Below, one piece after another: positions 28,352 to 41,492 of a stretch of DNA of 64,000 nt. The notes under the pieces are model-generated. The model was not told the DNA's origin, searched no databases, and was given only the letters and a program-made list of their open reading frames with translations. Within the stretch, counting starts at the first letter, position 1. Every line of letters starts with the position of its first letter. This stretch comes from Burkholderiales bacterium. Its GTDB lineage: Bacteria > Pseudomonadota > Gammaproteobacteria > Burkholderiales > Burkholderiaceae_E. Position numbers and translations under genes: made by a program. The stretch covers positions 1-64,000 of the forward strand of contig JAPLQE010000065.1 in assembly GCA_026399835.1 (NCBI GenBank). The letters are read 5' to 3'.

Positions 28352-28517
28352 GAAGGTCTCTCTCCCCGATCGTTCGAATGGTCCGGCCGGAGGTAGCCCT
28401 CGGCGCGGTTGCGGCAGTCTACCCGAGCCATCCTTGGCCGCAACAGGGCTGTCATGCGCAGGAACCACGGTCCGGTGGGGTCCGCGACCCCCCTCTCGCG
28501 GCGACGTCGCCCTCGCT

Positions 28518-29150
28518 TCAGTCCTTCAGGTCCTCGAGCAATCGAGACAGTTCGACGGCGCTGCGCACGCCCATCTTGCTGAACACGTTGGAGCGATGCA
28601 CCTCGACTGTGCGCATGCTGATCCCGAGTTCGTCGGCGATGATCTTGTTGAGTCGGCCCTTCAGGATCAGGTCCATCACGTCGCGCTCGCGTGCGGTCAG
28701 TCGATCGAGCCGGCCGCGGATCCGACCGCTGCTGCCCTCGTGCTCCAGGCGGCTGTGCGATTCGGCCAGCGCCTGCATCACGCGATCGACGAGCCGGTTG
28801 TCGTTGAACGGCTTCTCGAAGAAATCGAAGGCGCCGTTCTTGACGGCGTCGACGGCCATCGAGATGTCGCCGTGGCCGGTCAGGAAGATGACCGGTGCCG
28901 GCATCGTCGGCTTGCGTACCCGCAGCCGGTCGAAGGACTCGATGCCGGACAGCGTCTTCATGCGGACGTCCATCAGCACGCAGGCCGGGCCGCTCGGCCA
29001 GTCCGCGTCGATCGCCGACAGGAAGGCCTCGCCGCTCGGAAACGAGACGGCCGACAGGCCTCTCGACATCAGCAGCAGGCACAGCGCGTCGGCCAGTACG
29101 CTGTCGTCCTCGACCACGTGCACGGTACCGGGGTTCGTAGAGTCGGTCAT
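28518..29150 (-). CDS. FixJ/NarL-type response regulator
   Basis: A 210-residue two-domain regulator. The receiver (about residues 8-125) has the acidic pocket VVEDD, the phosphorylated Asp in CVLMDVRM, Thr in FLTGHGD, and Lys in EKPFNDN. The C-terminal LuxR-type HTH (about 145-205) has LTARERDVMDLILKG and ISMRTVEVHRSNVF. It overlaps the kinase stop by 4 nt. By position it probably controls tctBA downstream, paralleling TctDE control of tricarboxylate uptake, but with a different regulator family. Confidence 0.9.
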   Translation of the reverse strand: MTDSTNPGTVHVVEDDSVLADALCLLLMSRGLSAVSFPSGEAFLSAIDADWPSGPACVLMDVRMKTLSGIESFDRLRVRKPTMPAPVIFLTGHGDISMAVDAVKNGAFDFFEKPFNDNRLVDRVMQALAESHSRLEHEGSSGRIRGRLDRLTARERDVMDLILKGRLNKIIADELGISMRTVEVHRSNVFSKMGVRSAVELSRLLEDLKD

Positions 29151-31252
29151 CGGTCGGCTCCTGATGCGGTGGTGGGTACGGGGCGCGCACGGAGCGCCTC
29201 GTCATGGAAGGGCAGATCGAAGGCGAAGGTCGATCCGCCCTCGGGACGCGGCCGGTACCGCAGGTGGCCGCCGTGCTGCTCGATGACCGATCGGCACAGA
29301 CTCAGTCCGAGTCCCATGCCGTCGGCCTTGGTCGTGAAGAACGCGTTGAACAGCTGAGGCACCACCTCGGGCGGCACCCCGCGGCCATGGTCGATCACCG
29401 CGACCTCGACGCGCTGGCCGCGCTCGTCGTCGGTGCGGGATCGGGCACGCAGCTCGAGCACCCGTTCGACCGAAGGCGTATCGGCCATCGCGTCGAAGCC
29501 GTTTCGGGTCAGGTTCAGCAGCACCTGCTCGAGCATGATCCGGTCGGCGAACACGCGCAGTTCGGCCGGCACGTCGATGAGGATCCGCGCGCCGGTGCGC
29601 ATCGCCTGGATGTTGAGCAGCGGCTCGAGACCGCGCACCAGCACTGCGAGATCGACCTCGTTGCGGTCGATCGCACGCCGCCGCAGGAACGCCTGCACCG
29701 AGCGGATCACCTGCCCGGCGCGCTCGGCCTGCGTGCGGATGCCGAGCAGCGCCTGCGCGACCTGTTCGGGCCGGGGCGGCTGCGCACGGACCAGGTTCTC
29801 GCAGGCCGCCGCGTAGCTCGTGATCGCCGCGAGCGGCTGGTTCAGTTCGTGCGACAGCGTCGAGGCCATCTCGCCCAGCGTCGCCAGGCGCGAGCGCGAC
29901 TGAAGCACCTCCTGCTGCCGGCGGGCCAGCTCCTCGACTCGCCGCTGCTCGGTGATGTCCGCGGCGAGCGTGATGGTACCGAGCCGTTGCCCCTGGGCGC
30001 CGTAGAGCGGCGCCTCGACCACCAGGGCTTCGACCTGCGAGCCGTCCTTGGCGCGGAGCGTGGTGTGGAACCCTCTGGACCGCTCGATCGCCGCCTCGGC
30101 CTCGGGCAGGGATGCGAGCCGTTCGGTGTACGCGCGGCGGTCGCGGACGGCTACGGGGGGCGCGAACGGCAGCGGTCGCACCAGGCCGATCAGCTCCTCG
30201 CGTGAAAAGCCCAGGATTCGCACGAGGGCGTCGTTGACATGCGCGACCCGGTCATCGAGGTCGAAGACGATCAGGCCGTGGTGGATCGAGTCCTCCACCG
30301 AGTGCCTGAACTGCACCTGCTCGCGCAGCGCCCGCTCGACCTGTGCACGCTGCCGGACGTCGCGCACGAGGAAGAACATCGCCAGGCCCAGCCCGACCGT
30401 GGTCGCCGCGACCAGACCGGTCAGCACGTTCGGGATCAGGCGCGGCCGGGCCTGGAGCGCGTCGGCCCGGACCTGCAGCGTGGTGCCCGTGCGCGCCAGC
30501 GGGCTGATCGCGAAGCGTTCGCTGCCGGTCTGGCCGATCGCGGCCTGGCGGGCCGCCATCGTGCCGTCGGACTCGACCAGCGAGTACAGGTGGTCGCCGC
30601 GGAGGTCGCCCGGCAGGAAATGGTCGAGGATGCGCTGCGGCGCGTAGACCGCGACGAGCATGGGGCCGTCGATCGCGCCGGTCGGCACGATCATCTCCAT
30701 CAGGTCGAAGCCGGTCGGGCCCACTGTGATGAAGTACGGTCGCGAGTAGGTCAGCCGGTTGAGCCGCGAGGCGGTGTCGAAGGCGGCCGAGGCTTCCGGC
30801 GACAGGGTCTGCCGGGTCGTCGCGGGCAGGGCGGGGCGGGGCGGCTGGGCGTCGGCGCCGGCGAGCAGCGCCCCGTCGCGCCCGCGCAGCTCGACCCGGA
30901 GCAGGGCCAGGTTGGCCGCCAGCAGCTCGTCCATGTCGCGGCGGAACCGCTCGGTGGACATCGTGTAGCCCGAGCCCTCCAGCAGCAGCAACTGCTCGGT
31001 CTCGATCAGCCGGGCGCGGATCTGCAGCGCGGCGGCGTGCGCGTGGCGCGTCAGCTGTTCCTGGGCCTGGCGCTGCTGGTCGAGGATGGACAGCCAGACC
31101 GCGGCACCGACGGTCGTTGCCACCAGCAGTGCGATCGCCAGCAGCGCGCCGGCGGTGGAAGAGCGCCACAGCGATGCGCCCGGGCGCACCGCCCGGCCGC
31201 TCCGCGCGGGATCGCGGCCGGAGGCGGCGCCCGCGACGGGGCCCTCAGGCAT
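29147..31252 (-). CDS. Membrane sensor histidine kinase with PAS domain
   Basis: A 701-residue kinase. Helix 1 is near residues 34-56, a periplasmic sensor of about 230 residues follows, and helix 2 is near 290-310. A PAS domain has HVNDALVRILGFSREELIGL. The HisKA domain has the phosphorylated His in STLSHELNQPLAAITSYA, and the ATPase domain has NLTRNGFDAM, DHGRGVP and GMGLGLSLCRSVIEQHGG. The topology resembles DctB/FixL-type kinases that sense carboxylates (inference). The ATG at 31252 overlaps the end of the CaiB gene by 8 nt; an upstream in-frame start would overlap it far more. Confidence 0.9.
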   Translation of the reverse strand: MPEGPVAGAASGRDPARSGRAVRPGASLWRSSTAGALLAIALLVATTVGAAVWLSILDQQRQAQEQLTRHAHAAALQIRARLIETEQLLLLEGSGYTMSTERFRRDMDELLAANLALLRVELRGRDGALLAGADAQPPRPALPATTRQTLSPEASAAFDTASRLNRLTYSRPYFITVGPTGFDLMEMIVPTGAIDGPMLVAVYAPQRILDHFLPGDLRGDHLYSLVESDGTMAARQAAIGQTGSERFAISPLARTGTTLQVRADALQARPRLIPNVLTGLVAATTVGLGLAMFFLVRDVRQRAQVERALREQVQFRHSVEDSIHHGLIVFDLDDRVAHVNDALVRILGFSREELIGLVRPLPFAPPVAVRDRRAYTERLASLPEAEAAIERSRGFHTTLRAKDGSQVEALVVEAPLYGAQGQRLGTITLAADITEQRRVEELARRQQEVLQSRSRLATLGEMASTLSHELNQPLAAITSYAAACENLVRAQPPRPEQVAQALLGIRTQAERAGQVIRSVQAFLRRRAIDRNEVDLAVLVRGLEPLLNIQAMRTGARILIDVPAELRVFADRIMLEQVLLNLTRNGFDAMADTPSVERVLELRARSRTDDERGQRVEVAVIDHGRGVPPEVVPQLFNAFFTTKADGMGLGLSLCRSVIEQHGGHLRYRPRPEGGSTFAFDLPFHDEALRARPVPTTASGADR

Positions 31253-32498
31253 CCGGGTCCTGAGCGCTGCTGCGGCCGATCGCGCCGGCGGCGCGCGCGG
31301 CGGCGATGCGGCCCGCATCCCAGCCGAGCACCTCGGACAGCACCGCGTCGGTGTGCTCGCCGAGCCGCGGCGGCGGCAGCCGGTACGACGGCGGGGTGCG
31401 CGAGGCCTTGACCGGATTGGCCACCAGCGCGACGGGCCCGGCGTCCGCCCGGTCGATCGCGATACGCATGCCGCGCGCCTGCACCTGCGGATTCTCGAAG
31501 ACCTGCCGCAGGTCGTTGATGGGGCCGCAGGGCACGCCCGCGGCCTCCATGCCGTCGATCCACGCGGCCTGCGTGCGCCGCGCGACCATCTCGGTCAGCA
31601 GCGGCACCAGCGCCCCGCGGTTGCGGATGCGGTCCTGCACGCGCAGGAAACGCGGGTCGTCGGCGAGCGCGGGCTCGCCGCCGAGTTCGACGAAGCGCCG
31701 GAACTGGCCGTCGTTGCCGACCGCGACGATGATCCAGCCGTCCGAGGCCTTGAAGGTCTGGTACGGCACCAGGTTCGGATGGGCGTTGCCCCAGCGCTTG
31801 GGCGGCGTGCCGCCGTGCAGGTAGTTCGAGGACATGTTCGCGGTCATCGCGACCTGCACGTCCAGCAGCGCCAGATCGAGGTGCTGGCCCTCGCCGGTCC
31901 GCTCGCGGTGGAACAGCGCCGCCAGGATCGCCTGCGATGCGTACATGCCGGTGAACAGGTCGGCCACCGCGACCCCGACCTTCTGCGGACCGCCGCCGGG
32001 CCGGTCGTCGGCCTCGCCGGTCACGGACATCAGGCCGCCCAGGCCCTGAATGATGAAGTCGTAGCCGGCGCGGTGCGCCCAGGGGCCGGTCTGGCCGAAG
32101 CCGGTGATCGAGCAGTAGACGAGGCGCGGGTTGATCGCCTTCAGGCCTTCGTAGTCGAGGCCGTACTTCTTCAGCGCGCCGACCTTGTAGTTCTCGACCA
32201 CGACGTCGCTGACCCGCGCCAGCGCGAGCACGACGTCGCGACCGGCGTCGGTCGAGAGGTCGACCTCGATCGAGCGCTTGTTGCGGTTGGCAGCAAGGTA
32301 GTAGGCGGAGTCGCCGGTGTCCTCGCCGTCGCGGTCCTTGAGGAAGGGCGGGCCCCAGCCGCGGGTGTCGTCGCCTGCTCCCGGCCGCTCGACCTTGATC
32401 ACGTCGGCCCCGAGATCGGCGAGGCTCTGGGAGCACCAGGGCCCGGCGAGCACGCGGGACAGGTCGAGGACACGGATACCTTCGAGGGCAGCAGGCAT
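31245..32498 (-). CDS. CaiB/BaiF (class III) CoA-transferase
   Basis: A 417-residue class III CoA transferase. It begins ALEGIRVLDLSRVLAGPWCS, contains VVVENYKVGALKKYGLDY, and has the catalytic Asp in VGVAVADLFTGMYA (near residue 170). These enzymes move CoA between organic acids. It heads a minus-strand unit with a two-component system and TctBA, so it may activate the acid imported by TctAB (inference). Confidence 0.92.
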   Translation of the reverse strand: MPAALEGIRVLDLSRVLAGPWCSQSLADLGADVIKVERPGAGDDTRGWGPPFLKDRDGEDTGDSAYYLAANRNKRSIEVDLSTDAGRDVVLALARVSDVVVENYKVGALKKYGLDYEGLKAINPRLVYCSITGFGQTGPWAHRAGYDFIIQGLGGLMSVTGEADDRPGGGPQKVGVAVADLFTGMYASQAILAALFHRERTGEGQHLDLALLDVQVAMTANMSSNYLHGGTPPKRWGNAHPNLVPYQTFKASDGWIIVAVGNDGQFRRFVELGGEPALADDPRFLRVQDRIRNRGALVPLLTEMVARRTQAAWIDGMEAAGVPCGPINDLRQVFENPQVQARGMRIAIDRADAGPVALVANPVKASRTPPSYRLPPPRLGEHTDAVLSEVLGWDAGRIAAARAAGAIGRSSAQDPDA

Positions 32499-32739
32499 CG
32501 GGCGGGAACCGGAGACAGAGGGCGTGGACGGACGGGCGGGACGAGCGGGACGAGCGACCCGGACCGCGATCCGACGATGGTAGCCGCTTTCAATCGCGTG
32601 TTTTCGCGGGTCGAGGCATGCGCCGACGCGTCGCGGACCGCCCCGTCTGCGCGGCCGGCAGGCGACAGCGGAGCGCGAACGGGCGAAGACCCTGTGTTAC
32701 CCTCGCAAGTTGACCTGAAAACCTAGTCGAATCAAAGAC

Positions 32740-35418
<2,679 letters not shown>

Positions 35419-36678
35419 TCGCACTGTCGATCCTCAACCACGTCGCGTTCGCCGGCGTGCGCGTGTCGCTCACGCTGTCGGCCCTGCACCTGCACGCGCC
35501 GACCTTCCAGGTCGGCATGCTGCTGTCGTTCTTCAGCCTGCTGCCGATGCTGCTCGCCATCCCCGGCGGGCGCTGGATCGACCGGATCGGCGCGCGCTGG
35601 CCGATGATCGCGGGCACCGCGACCATCGTCGTCGGGGTGGCGCTGCCCTTCGTCTGGCTGTCGATGACCACGCTGTTCATCACCGCGGTGCTCGTCGGCC
35701 TGGGCTTCCTGCCGTTCCACCTCGGCATCCAGAAGCTGATCAGCGAGCTCGGCACGCCCGAGGACCGTCGCCACAACCTCAGCCTGATGGCGATCGGCTT
35801 TTCGGTGTCGGCCTTCCTCGGTCCGACCAGCGCCGGCTTCCTGATCGACGGGCTCGGCCACCGCTTCGCGTTCGGCGTGCTGGCGCTGCTGCCGCTGGGC
35901 GCGCTGCTGTGGCTGAGGCGCCTGCGCGAGCGGCTGCCCGGCGGGCGCATCGCACCGCCCGAGACCTCGCAGAAGATGCGGATCGGCGACCTGCTCGCCA
36001 CCTCCGAGCTGCGGCGCCTGTACGTGGTGGTGGCGCTGATCTCCTCGGCCTGGGACGTCCATCAGTTCCTCGTGCCGCTCTATGGCGCGCGGGTCGGGCT
36101 GTCGGCCTCCGGCATCGGACTGATCCTCGGGTCCTTCGCGATCGCGACGATGGTGGTGCGGATGGTCATCCCGCTGTTCCTGATGGACGTCTCGGAGTGG
36201 ACGGCGATCCTGGTCGCGATGGCGATCGCCGGCGTCGTCTACGCGGTCTACCCGATGTTCACCTCGCTCGAGGCGCTGCTGGCGCTGTCCTTCGTGCTGG
36301 GGCTGGGGCTGGGCGTGTCGCAGCCGATGACGCTGTCGATCATGGCGCGCTCGGCGCCGGCGAGCCGGCTCGGCGAAGCCACCGGCCTGCGGCTGATGCT
36401 GGTCAACGGCACGCAGACCGTGCTGCCCTCGGCGTTCGGCGCGGTGGGCGGCGTGATCGGGATCGGCGGGCTGTTCTGGGGCATGGCGCTGCTGCTGGGT
36501 GCGGGGCTGGTGGGGGTGGGGCGGGCGGTGCGGCGAGCCGAGTGACGCTCGCGCGGACACGATCCGTGTGCATTGCGCCATCGGCGCCACACGCCGACAC
36601 GACAGCGACCTAACTGGCGACATAGACTCCACGGCTCGACGCGCGTCCGCGCGTCCGCATCCTCCAGGAGCCGCCCCG

Positions 36679-37518
36679 ATGCAGTTCGCCGAGACCCTCG
36701 ACACCGCCCAGCAGATCATCGTCAACTTCGGCCTGAAGCTGCTCGGCGCCTTCGCGCTGTGGTGGGCCGGGCGCTGGCTGATCGGTCTGGCGGTGCGCCT
36801 GATCCAGACCGCGCTCACCGTGCGCCAGGTCGATGCCACGCTGCAGCGCTACCTCGCGTCGATCATCGGCGTGGTGCTGAACATCGTGCTGGTGATCGGC
36901 ATCCTCGGCTTCTTCGGCTTCGAGACCACCTCGTTCGCGGCACTGCTCGCGGCGGCCGGCGTCGCGATCGGCGCGGCCTGGTCGGGCCTGCTGTCGAACT
37001 TCGCGGCCGGCGCCTTCCTGATGGTGCTGCGCCCGTTCAAGGTCGGCGACTACATCTCCGGCGGCGGCGTGGAGGGCACGGTGCGCGAACTCGGCCTGTT
37101 CTCCACCACCATCATCGCGCCGGACAACGTGGTCACGCTGGTGGGCAACGGCAAGCTGATGGGCGACACGCTGAAGAACTACTCGGCCGCCCCGTACCGC
37201 CGCGTCGACCGGCTCGCGCAGATCGACCACGGCGTCGATCCGGCGGACGCGATCGCGCGCCTGAAGGCGCGGCTGTCGACGATCCCCAACGTGCTCGCCG
37301 AGCCCGCGCCGGATGTCGAGATCCTCGACTTCAACCCGATGGGCGCGCAACTCGCGGTCCGGCCTTACTGCCACACCGATCACTTCTGGCAGGTCTGGTT
37401 CGACACCAACCGGGTGATCCGCGAGGAGTTCTCGCGCGCGGGGTATGCGGTGCCGGCCGCGCATGCGGTGCACCTGAACGTGCCGGCGCGCAGCACGGCG
37501 CCGCAGCGCGAGGCCTGA
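36679..37518 (+). CDS. Small-conductance mechanosensitive channel, MscS family
   Basis: A 279-residue channel protein close in length to E. coli MscS. Helices 1 and 2 lie within residues 10-85. The pore helix is the Ala/Gly-rich LLAAAGVAIGAAWSGLLSNF, and the beta domain begins PFKVGDYISGGGVEGTVREL. It opens under membrane tension to release solutes. The ATG at 36679 follows CCAGGAG; a longer in-frame opening from 36499 runs back into the transporter gene and is not supported. Confidence 0.93.
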   Translation: MQFAETLDTAQQIIVNFGLKLLGAFALWWAGRWLIGLAVRLIQTALTVRQVDATLQRYLASIIGVVLNIVLVIGILGFFGFETTSFAALLAAAGVAIGAAWSGLLSNFAAGAFLMVLRPFKVGDYISGGGVEGTVRELGLFSTTIIAPDNVVTLVGNGKLMGDTLKNYSAAPYRRVDRLAQIDHGVDPADAIARLKARLSTIPNVLAEPAPDVEILDFNPMGAQLAVRPYCHTDHFWQVWFDTNRVIREEFSRAGYAVPAAHAVHLNVPARSTAPQREA

Positions 37519-37598
37519 ACGGCCAGGCGCGTCCTCCGGGGCGCGCCCCTCGTCCCTGCGACGGTCCGGGGCGTCCGTGCCGATGCGGCCGGCGCGGG

Positions 37599-37604
37599 TA
37601 GAAT
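37599..37604 (+). promoter_or_regulatory. Possible -10 element of tusA
   Basis: GGGTAGAATCG contains TAGAAT, 51 nt upstream of the tusA ATG. The -35 region is weak. GGGTAGAAT-like -10 boxes are frequent in G+C-rich betaproteobacteria. Confidence 0.4.
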
Positions 37605-37655
37605 CGCTGTCCCCCAGCCCCGAGCGGGCCGCCGATCAGGCGGCCGATACCGACG

Positions 37656-37895
37656 ATGTCAGACGCCACCGCATTCGATCGCGAAGTCGACGCCCGCGGG
37701 CTGAACTGCCCGCTGCCGATCCTCAAGGCCAAGAAGGCGCTGGCCGAGCTCGGCAGCGGCCAGGTGCTCAAGGTGGTCTCGACCGACCCGGGCTCGGTCC
37801 GCGACTTCCAGGCCTTCGCGCGTCAGACCGGCAACCAGATGGTCGGCCAGTCCGAGGCGGACAAGGTCTGGACGTTCTTCCTGCAACGGCGTTGA
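37656..37895 (+). CDS. tusA: TusA-family sulfurtransferase
   Basis: A 79-residue protein with the TusA core: EVDARGLNCPLPILKAKKAL, where the Cys of the C-P-x-P motif (residue 18) carries the sulfane sulfur. TusA passes sulfur from IscS to the tRNA 2-thiolation relay or to other pathways. It ends with KVWTFFLQRR. No other Tus gene is nearby; it is convergent with valS. Confidence 0.93.
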   Translation: MSDATAFDREVDARGLNCPLPILKAKKALAELGSGQVLKVVSTDPGSVRDFQAFARQTGNQMVGQSEADKVWTFFLQRR

Positions 37896-37898
37896 ACG

Positions 37899-37919
37899 GG
37901 GCGGGGTCCGGCCCCGCCC
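37899..37919. terminator. Possible bidirectional terminator between tusA and valS
   Basis: A perfect 8-bp G+C stem (GGGCGGGG at 37899-37906 with CCCCGCCC at 37912-37919, 5-nt loop) fills the 31-nt gap between the convergent genes. There is no T-run, so its strength as an intrinsic terminator is doubtful. Confidence 0.4.
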
Positions 37920-37926
37920 TCGCCGC

Positions 37927-40900
37927 TCACCCCAGCTTCGCGCGCTGCTCGCGCAGCCGCGCGACGGTGCTCTCGAACCCCACCAGCCGCTCGCGCTCCT
38001 GCGCGACCACCGCGGGGGGCGCACGGTCGACGAAGCTCGCGTTCGACAGCTTGCCGGTCGCCTTGCGGACCTCGCCGTCGATGCGGGCGATCTCCTTGTC
38101 GAGACGCTCGCGCTCGGCCGCGACGTCGATCTCGACCTTCAGCATCAGCCGGAAGTCGCCGACGATCTGCACCGGCGCGATCGAGTCGGCGGGCAAGGTG
38201 TCGACGAGCTCCACACCCGACAGCTTCGCCAGCACCTGCAGGTAGGGCGCATGCGCGGCCGCGCGCTCGCGCGGGCCGGCGACCACCAGCGGCAGCTTCT
38301 GCGCGGGCGAGACGTTCATTTCGCCGCGCAGCGCGCGGCAGGCGTCGACCATCGTGCGCAGCTCGGCCACTGTCGCCTCGCTGGAAGCGTCGATCTTGCC
38401 GAGCTCGGCGACCGGGAAGCGCTGGGTCGAGATCGAGTACCGCTGCTCGGCGAGCGCCGCCGCGAGCGCCTCGCCCTCGAGGCGCTGCACACCGCGCTCG
38501 CCGTAGCGGTGCGCGAGCGGCGCGACCTTCTGCCAGAGTGCCTCGGTGATGAACGGGATCATCGGATGCGCCAGGCGCAGGATGGTCTCCAGCGTGCGCA
38601 GCAGCGTGCGCCGCGTGCCGCGCTGCACCGCCTCGTCGGACGAGGCGAGGTCGACCTTGGCGAGCTCGAGGTACCAGTCGCAGTACTCGTTCCACGCGAA
38701 TTCGTAGAGCTCGCGCGCGGCGACGTCGAAGCGGTAGTCGGCGAGCGCCTGCTCGATGCTCGCCTCGGTGCGCTGCAGCTGCGAGGTGATCCAGCGCGAG
38801 ACCGGCGTGAAGTGCATGTAGCCGCCGGGCACGCACTGCTCCGCCGTGTGGGGCGCGAAGCCGCAGTCGCGGCCCTCGGTCTGCATCAGCACGAATCGCG
38901 TCGCGTTCCAGAGCTTGTTGCAGAAGTTGCGGTAGCCCTCGCAGCGGTTCAGGTCGAAGTTCAGCGTGCGCGCGAAGGTCGCCAGCGACGCGAAGGTGAA
39001 CCGCACCGCATCGGCGCCGTAGGCCGGGATGCCCTCCGGGTACGACTTGCGCAGCTGCTTCTCGATGCGCGACTTGTGGTCGGCGCGCAGCAGGCCGACG
39101 GTGGACTTCTCGACCAGGGTCTCGAGCGTCACACCGTCGATGAGGTCGAGCGGGTCGATGGTGTTGCCCTTCGACTTCGACATCTTCTGGCCTTCGGCGT
39201 CCCGCACGATCGCGTTGATGTACACGTCGCGGAACGGCACCCGGCCGGTGAAGAAGGTGGTCATCATCACCATCCGGGCGACCCAGAAGAAGATGATGTC
39301 GAAGCCGGTCACCAGCACCGCCGAGGGCAGGTAGCGGTCGAGGTCTGCGGTGGCGCGCGGCCAGCCGAGCGAGGAGAACGGCACCAGCGCCGACGAGAAC
39401 CAGGTGTCGAGCACGTCGGGGTCGCGCACCAGCGCGCCGGCCCAGCCGGCGGCCGCGGCCTGGGCACGCGCGGCGGCCTCGTCGCGGGCGACGAAGACCG
39501 TGCCATCGTGGATCGCGGCGCCTTCGGCGTCGGCCTTGTACCAGGCCGGGATCTGGTGGCCCCACCACAGCTGGCGCGAGATGCACCAGTCCTGGATGTT
39601 CTCCATCCAGTGGTCGTAGGTGGTCCGCCAGTGATCGGGCACGAAGCGCACCTGGCCGTCGGCGACCACCTGCAGGCACACGTCGGCAATGGACTTGCCG
39701 GGGAAGAAGCCGTTGGCGTGGCCACGCTCGCTCATCGCGACGAACCACTGGTCGGTGAGCATCGGCTCGACCACGACGCCGGTGCGCGCCGAGCGCGGCA
39801 CGGTCAGCTTGTGCGGCGTCTCGGACACCAGCAGGCCGAGTGCGGCGAGGTCCTCGAGCACCTGCTTGCGCGCGTCGTAGCGGTCGAGGCCGCGATACGC
39901 CGCGGGCGCGTCGTCCGAGACGGTCGCGGTGCGGGTGAGGATGCTGATGACCGGCAGCGCGTGGCGCTCGCCCAGCTTCCAGTCGTTGAAGTCGTGGGCC
40001 GGCGTGATCTTCACGCAGCCGGTGCCGAACTTCTCGTCGACGTAGTCGTCGGCGACGATCGGGATCTCGCGCCAGGCCGCTGCGTCGCCGGCCGACAGCG
40101 GCAGGCGCAGCGTACGGCCCACCAGCGGCGCCCAGCGCGCGTCCGACGGGTTCACCGCGACCGCGGTGTCGCCGAGCATGGTCTCCGGGCGCGTGGTGGC
40201 GACCACCAGCGAGTCCACGGTCACGGTGCGCGCGGGCTCGGTGTCGGTCGCGGGCAGCGCGACCTCGACCGCGCCGCCGGCCAGCGGATAGCGGATCTCC
40301 CAGATCCGGCCGTCCTCCTCCTCGCTGTCGACCTCGAGGTCGGAGACCGCGGTCTGCAGCGTCGGATCCCAGTTGACCAGCCGCTTGCCGCGGTAGATCA
40401 GGCCCTGCTCGTGCAGCGACACGAACACCTCGAGGACGGCCGCGCTCATCGACGCGTCCATGGTGAAGTAGCCGGCGCGCGCGCCGTCGGAGTCCGCGTA
40501 GTCCCAGTTGCCCGACGCGCCGAGCCGGCGCATCTGGCCGATGATGGTCGCCCCGGACTGCTGCTTCCATTGCCAGACGCGATCGAGGAAGGCTTCGCGG
40601 CCGAGGTCGTGACGGGTCAGGCCCTGCGCCTGGAGCTGGCGCTCGACCACCACCTGCGTCGCGATGCCCGCATGGTCGGTCCCGACCACCCAGTTCACGT
40701 CCGAGCCCTTCATCCGCTGCCAGCGCACCAGGGTGTCCATCAGCGTCTGCTGGAACGCATGGCCCATGTGCAGCGTGCCGGTGACGTTCGGCGGCGGCAG
40801 CTGGATGCAGTAGCCGGAGGCCGTGGCGGACAGTCCCTCGCCGTGGACGGGCCCGCCCGAGGTGGCCGGAGCGAACAGCCCGCGCGACTCCCACAGCGGG

Positions 40901-40983
40901 TACCAGCGCGCCTCGATCTCGGCGGGCTCGAAACTCTTGGCGAGCGCAGCGTCGGCCGCGCCCTGCTGTTGCGGGGCGTTCAT
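37927..40983 (-). CDS. valS: Valyl-tRNA synthetase
   Basis: A 1018-residue class I synthetase. The HIGH-type motif is [15 protein letters not shown], and the KMSKS motif is [18 protein letters not shown]. The editing domain has [18 protein letters not shown]. The C-terminal coiled coil (about the last 70 residues, [20 protein letters not shown]) binds tRNA in known ValRS. The N-terminal 20 residues ([17 protein letters not shown]) are variable. It is separated from the next upstream gene by 80 nt. Confidence 0.97.
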   Translation of the reverse strand: MNAPQQQGAADAALAKSFEPAEIEARWYPLWESRGLFAPATSGGPVHGEGLSATASGYCIQLPPPNVTGTLHMGHAFQQTLMDTLVRWQRMKGSDVNWVVGTDHAGIATQVVVERQLQAQGLTRHDLGREAFLDRVWQWKQQSGATIIGQMRRLGASGNWDYADSDGARAGYFTMDASMSAAVLEVFVSLHEQGLIYRGKRLVNWDPTLQTAVSDLEVDSEEEDGRIWEIRYPLAGGAVEVALPATDTEPARTVTVDSLVVATTRPETMLGDTAVAVNPSDARWAPLVGRTLRLPLSAGDAAAWREIPIVADDYVDEKFGTGCVKITPAHDFNDWKLGERHALPVISILTRTATVSDDAPAAYRGLDRYDARKQVLEDLAALGLLVSETPHKLTVPRSARTGVVVEPMLTDQWFVAMSERGHANGFFPGKSIADVCLQVVADGQVRFVPDHWRTTYDHWMENIQDWCISRQLWWGHQIPAWYKADAEGAAIHDGTVFVARDEAAARAQAAAAGWAGALVRDPDVLDTWFSSALVPFSSLGWPRATADLDRYLPSAVLVTGFDIIFFWVARMVMMTTFFTGRVPFRDVYINAIVRDAEGQKMSKSKGNTIDPLDLIDGVTLETLVEKSTVGLLRADHKSRIEKQLRKSYPEGIPAYGADAVRFTFASLATFARTLNFDLNRCEGYRNFCNKLWNATRFVLMQTEGRDCGFAPHTAEQCVPGGYMHFTPVSRWITSQLQRTEASIEQALADYRFDVAARELYEFAWNEYCDWYLELAKVDLASSDEAVQRGTRRTLLRTLETILRLAHPMIPFITEALWQKVAPLAHRYGERGVQRLEGEALAAALAEQRYSISTQRFPVAELGKIDASSEATVAELRTMVDACRALRGEMNVSPAQKLPLVVAGPRERAAAHAPYLQVLAKLSGVELVDTLPADSIAPVQIVGDFRLMLKVEIDVAAERERLDKEIARIDGEVRKATGKLSNASFVDRAPPAVVAQERERLVGFESTVARLREQRAKLG

Positions 40984-41063
40984 GATCGGATGGGAACCAC
41001 GTCGGGGAAACCGGCAATTATAGGCCGGCGGGCCCTGCCCTCATGGACGCGCGGCCTGCGGCC

Positions 41064-41483
41064 TCAGGCACGTGGCCGCCGGGCGATCTCGGCATGCACG
41101 CGGGTGATCTCCTCGTTGACCGCGCGGGCGACGAGGTCGCGCACGGCCCGCATCACCGACTCGCGCAGATCGGCGGCGAGCGACTCGGCCGCCCGGTCGA
41201 CGACCGTCTGCAGCGAGTCGCGCAGCGCCGCGTCGAGCAGCGCCTCGGAACGCCGCGACAGCCGCTCGGTGACGTTCTCCCGCACCCGCTCGGCCAGCCC
41301 GGACCAGTCGACCTCCTCGAGCGTGCGCGGCAGTTCCTCCGGCACGTAGCGCGGGACCTGCACGATCTCGGTCAGCATCGGGATCGCTTCGTCGGACCCG
41401 GTCCTGCGGGGCGCGGGCGCCGCCGAAGCGGTCGCGGTCGCATCAGGCATCGGCGAAGGCGAGGGCGGCAGCGGGTCGGCCAT
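41064..41483 (-). CDS. Small acidic protein between holC and valS, function unknown
   Basis: A 139-residue soluble protein that I do not recognise with certainty. It begins with a Pro/Ala/Ser/Thr-rich segment (residues 1-35), then IPMLTEIVQVPRYVP, followed by an amphipathic helical region of about 90 residues rich in Arg/Glu/Ala, with no cysteine or obvious catalytic motif. Small proteins with a similar I-P-x-L-T-E-I start occur at this place in other Burkholderiales (possibly DUF2486). It begins 9 nt after the stop of holC and is probably co-transcribed with it. Confidence 0.65.
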   Translation of the reverse strand: MADPLPPSPSPMPDATATASAAPAPRRTGSDEAIPMLTEIVQVPRYVPEELPRTLEEVDWSGLAERVRENVTERLSRRSEALLDAALRDSLQTVVDRAAESLAADLRESVMRAVRDLVARAVNEEITRVHAEIARRPRA

Positions 41484-41492
41484 GTCGGGCCC

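Noticed and set aside
27890-28468. A longer TctB starting at 28468
   Set aside because: The extra residues are not conserved, and the ATG at 28351 has a good ribosome-binding site.
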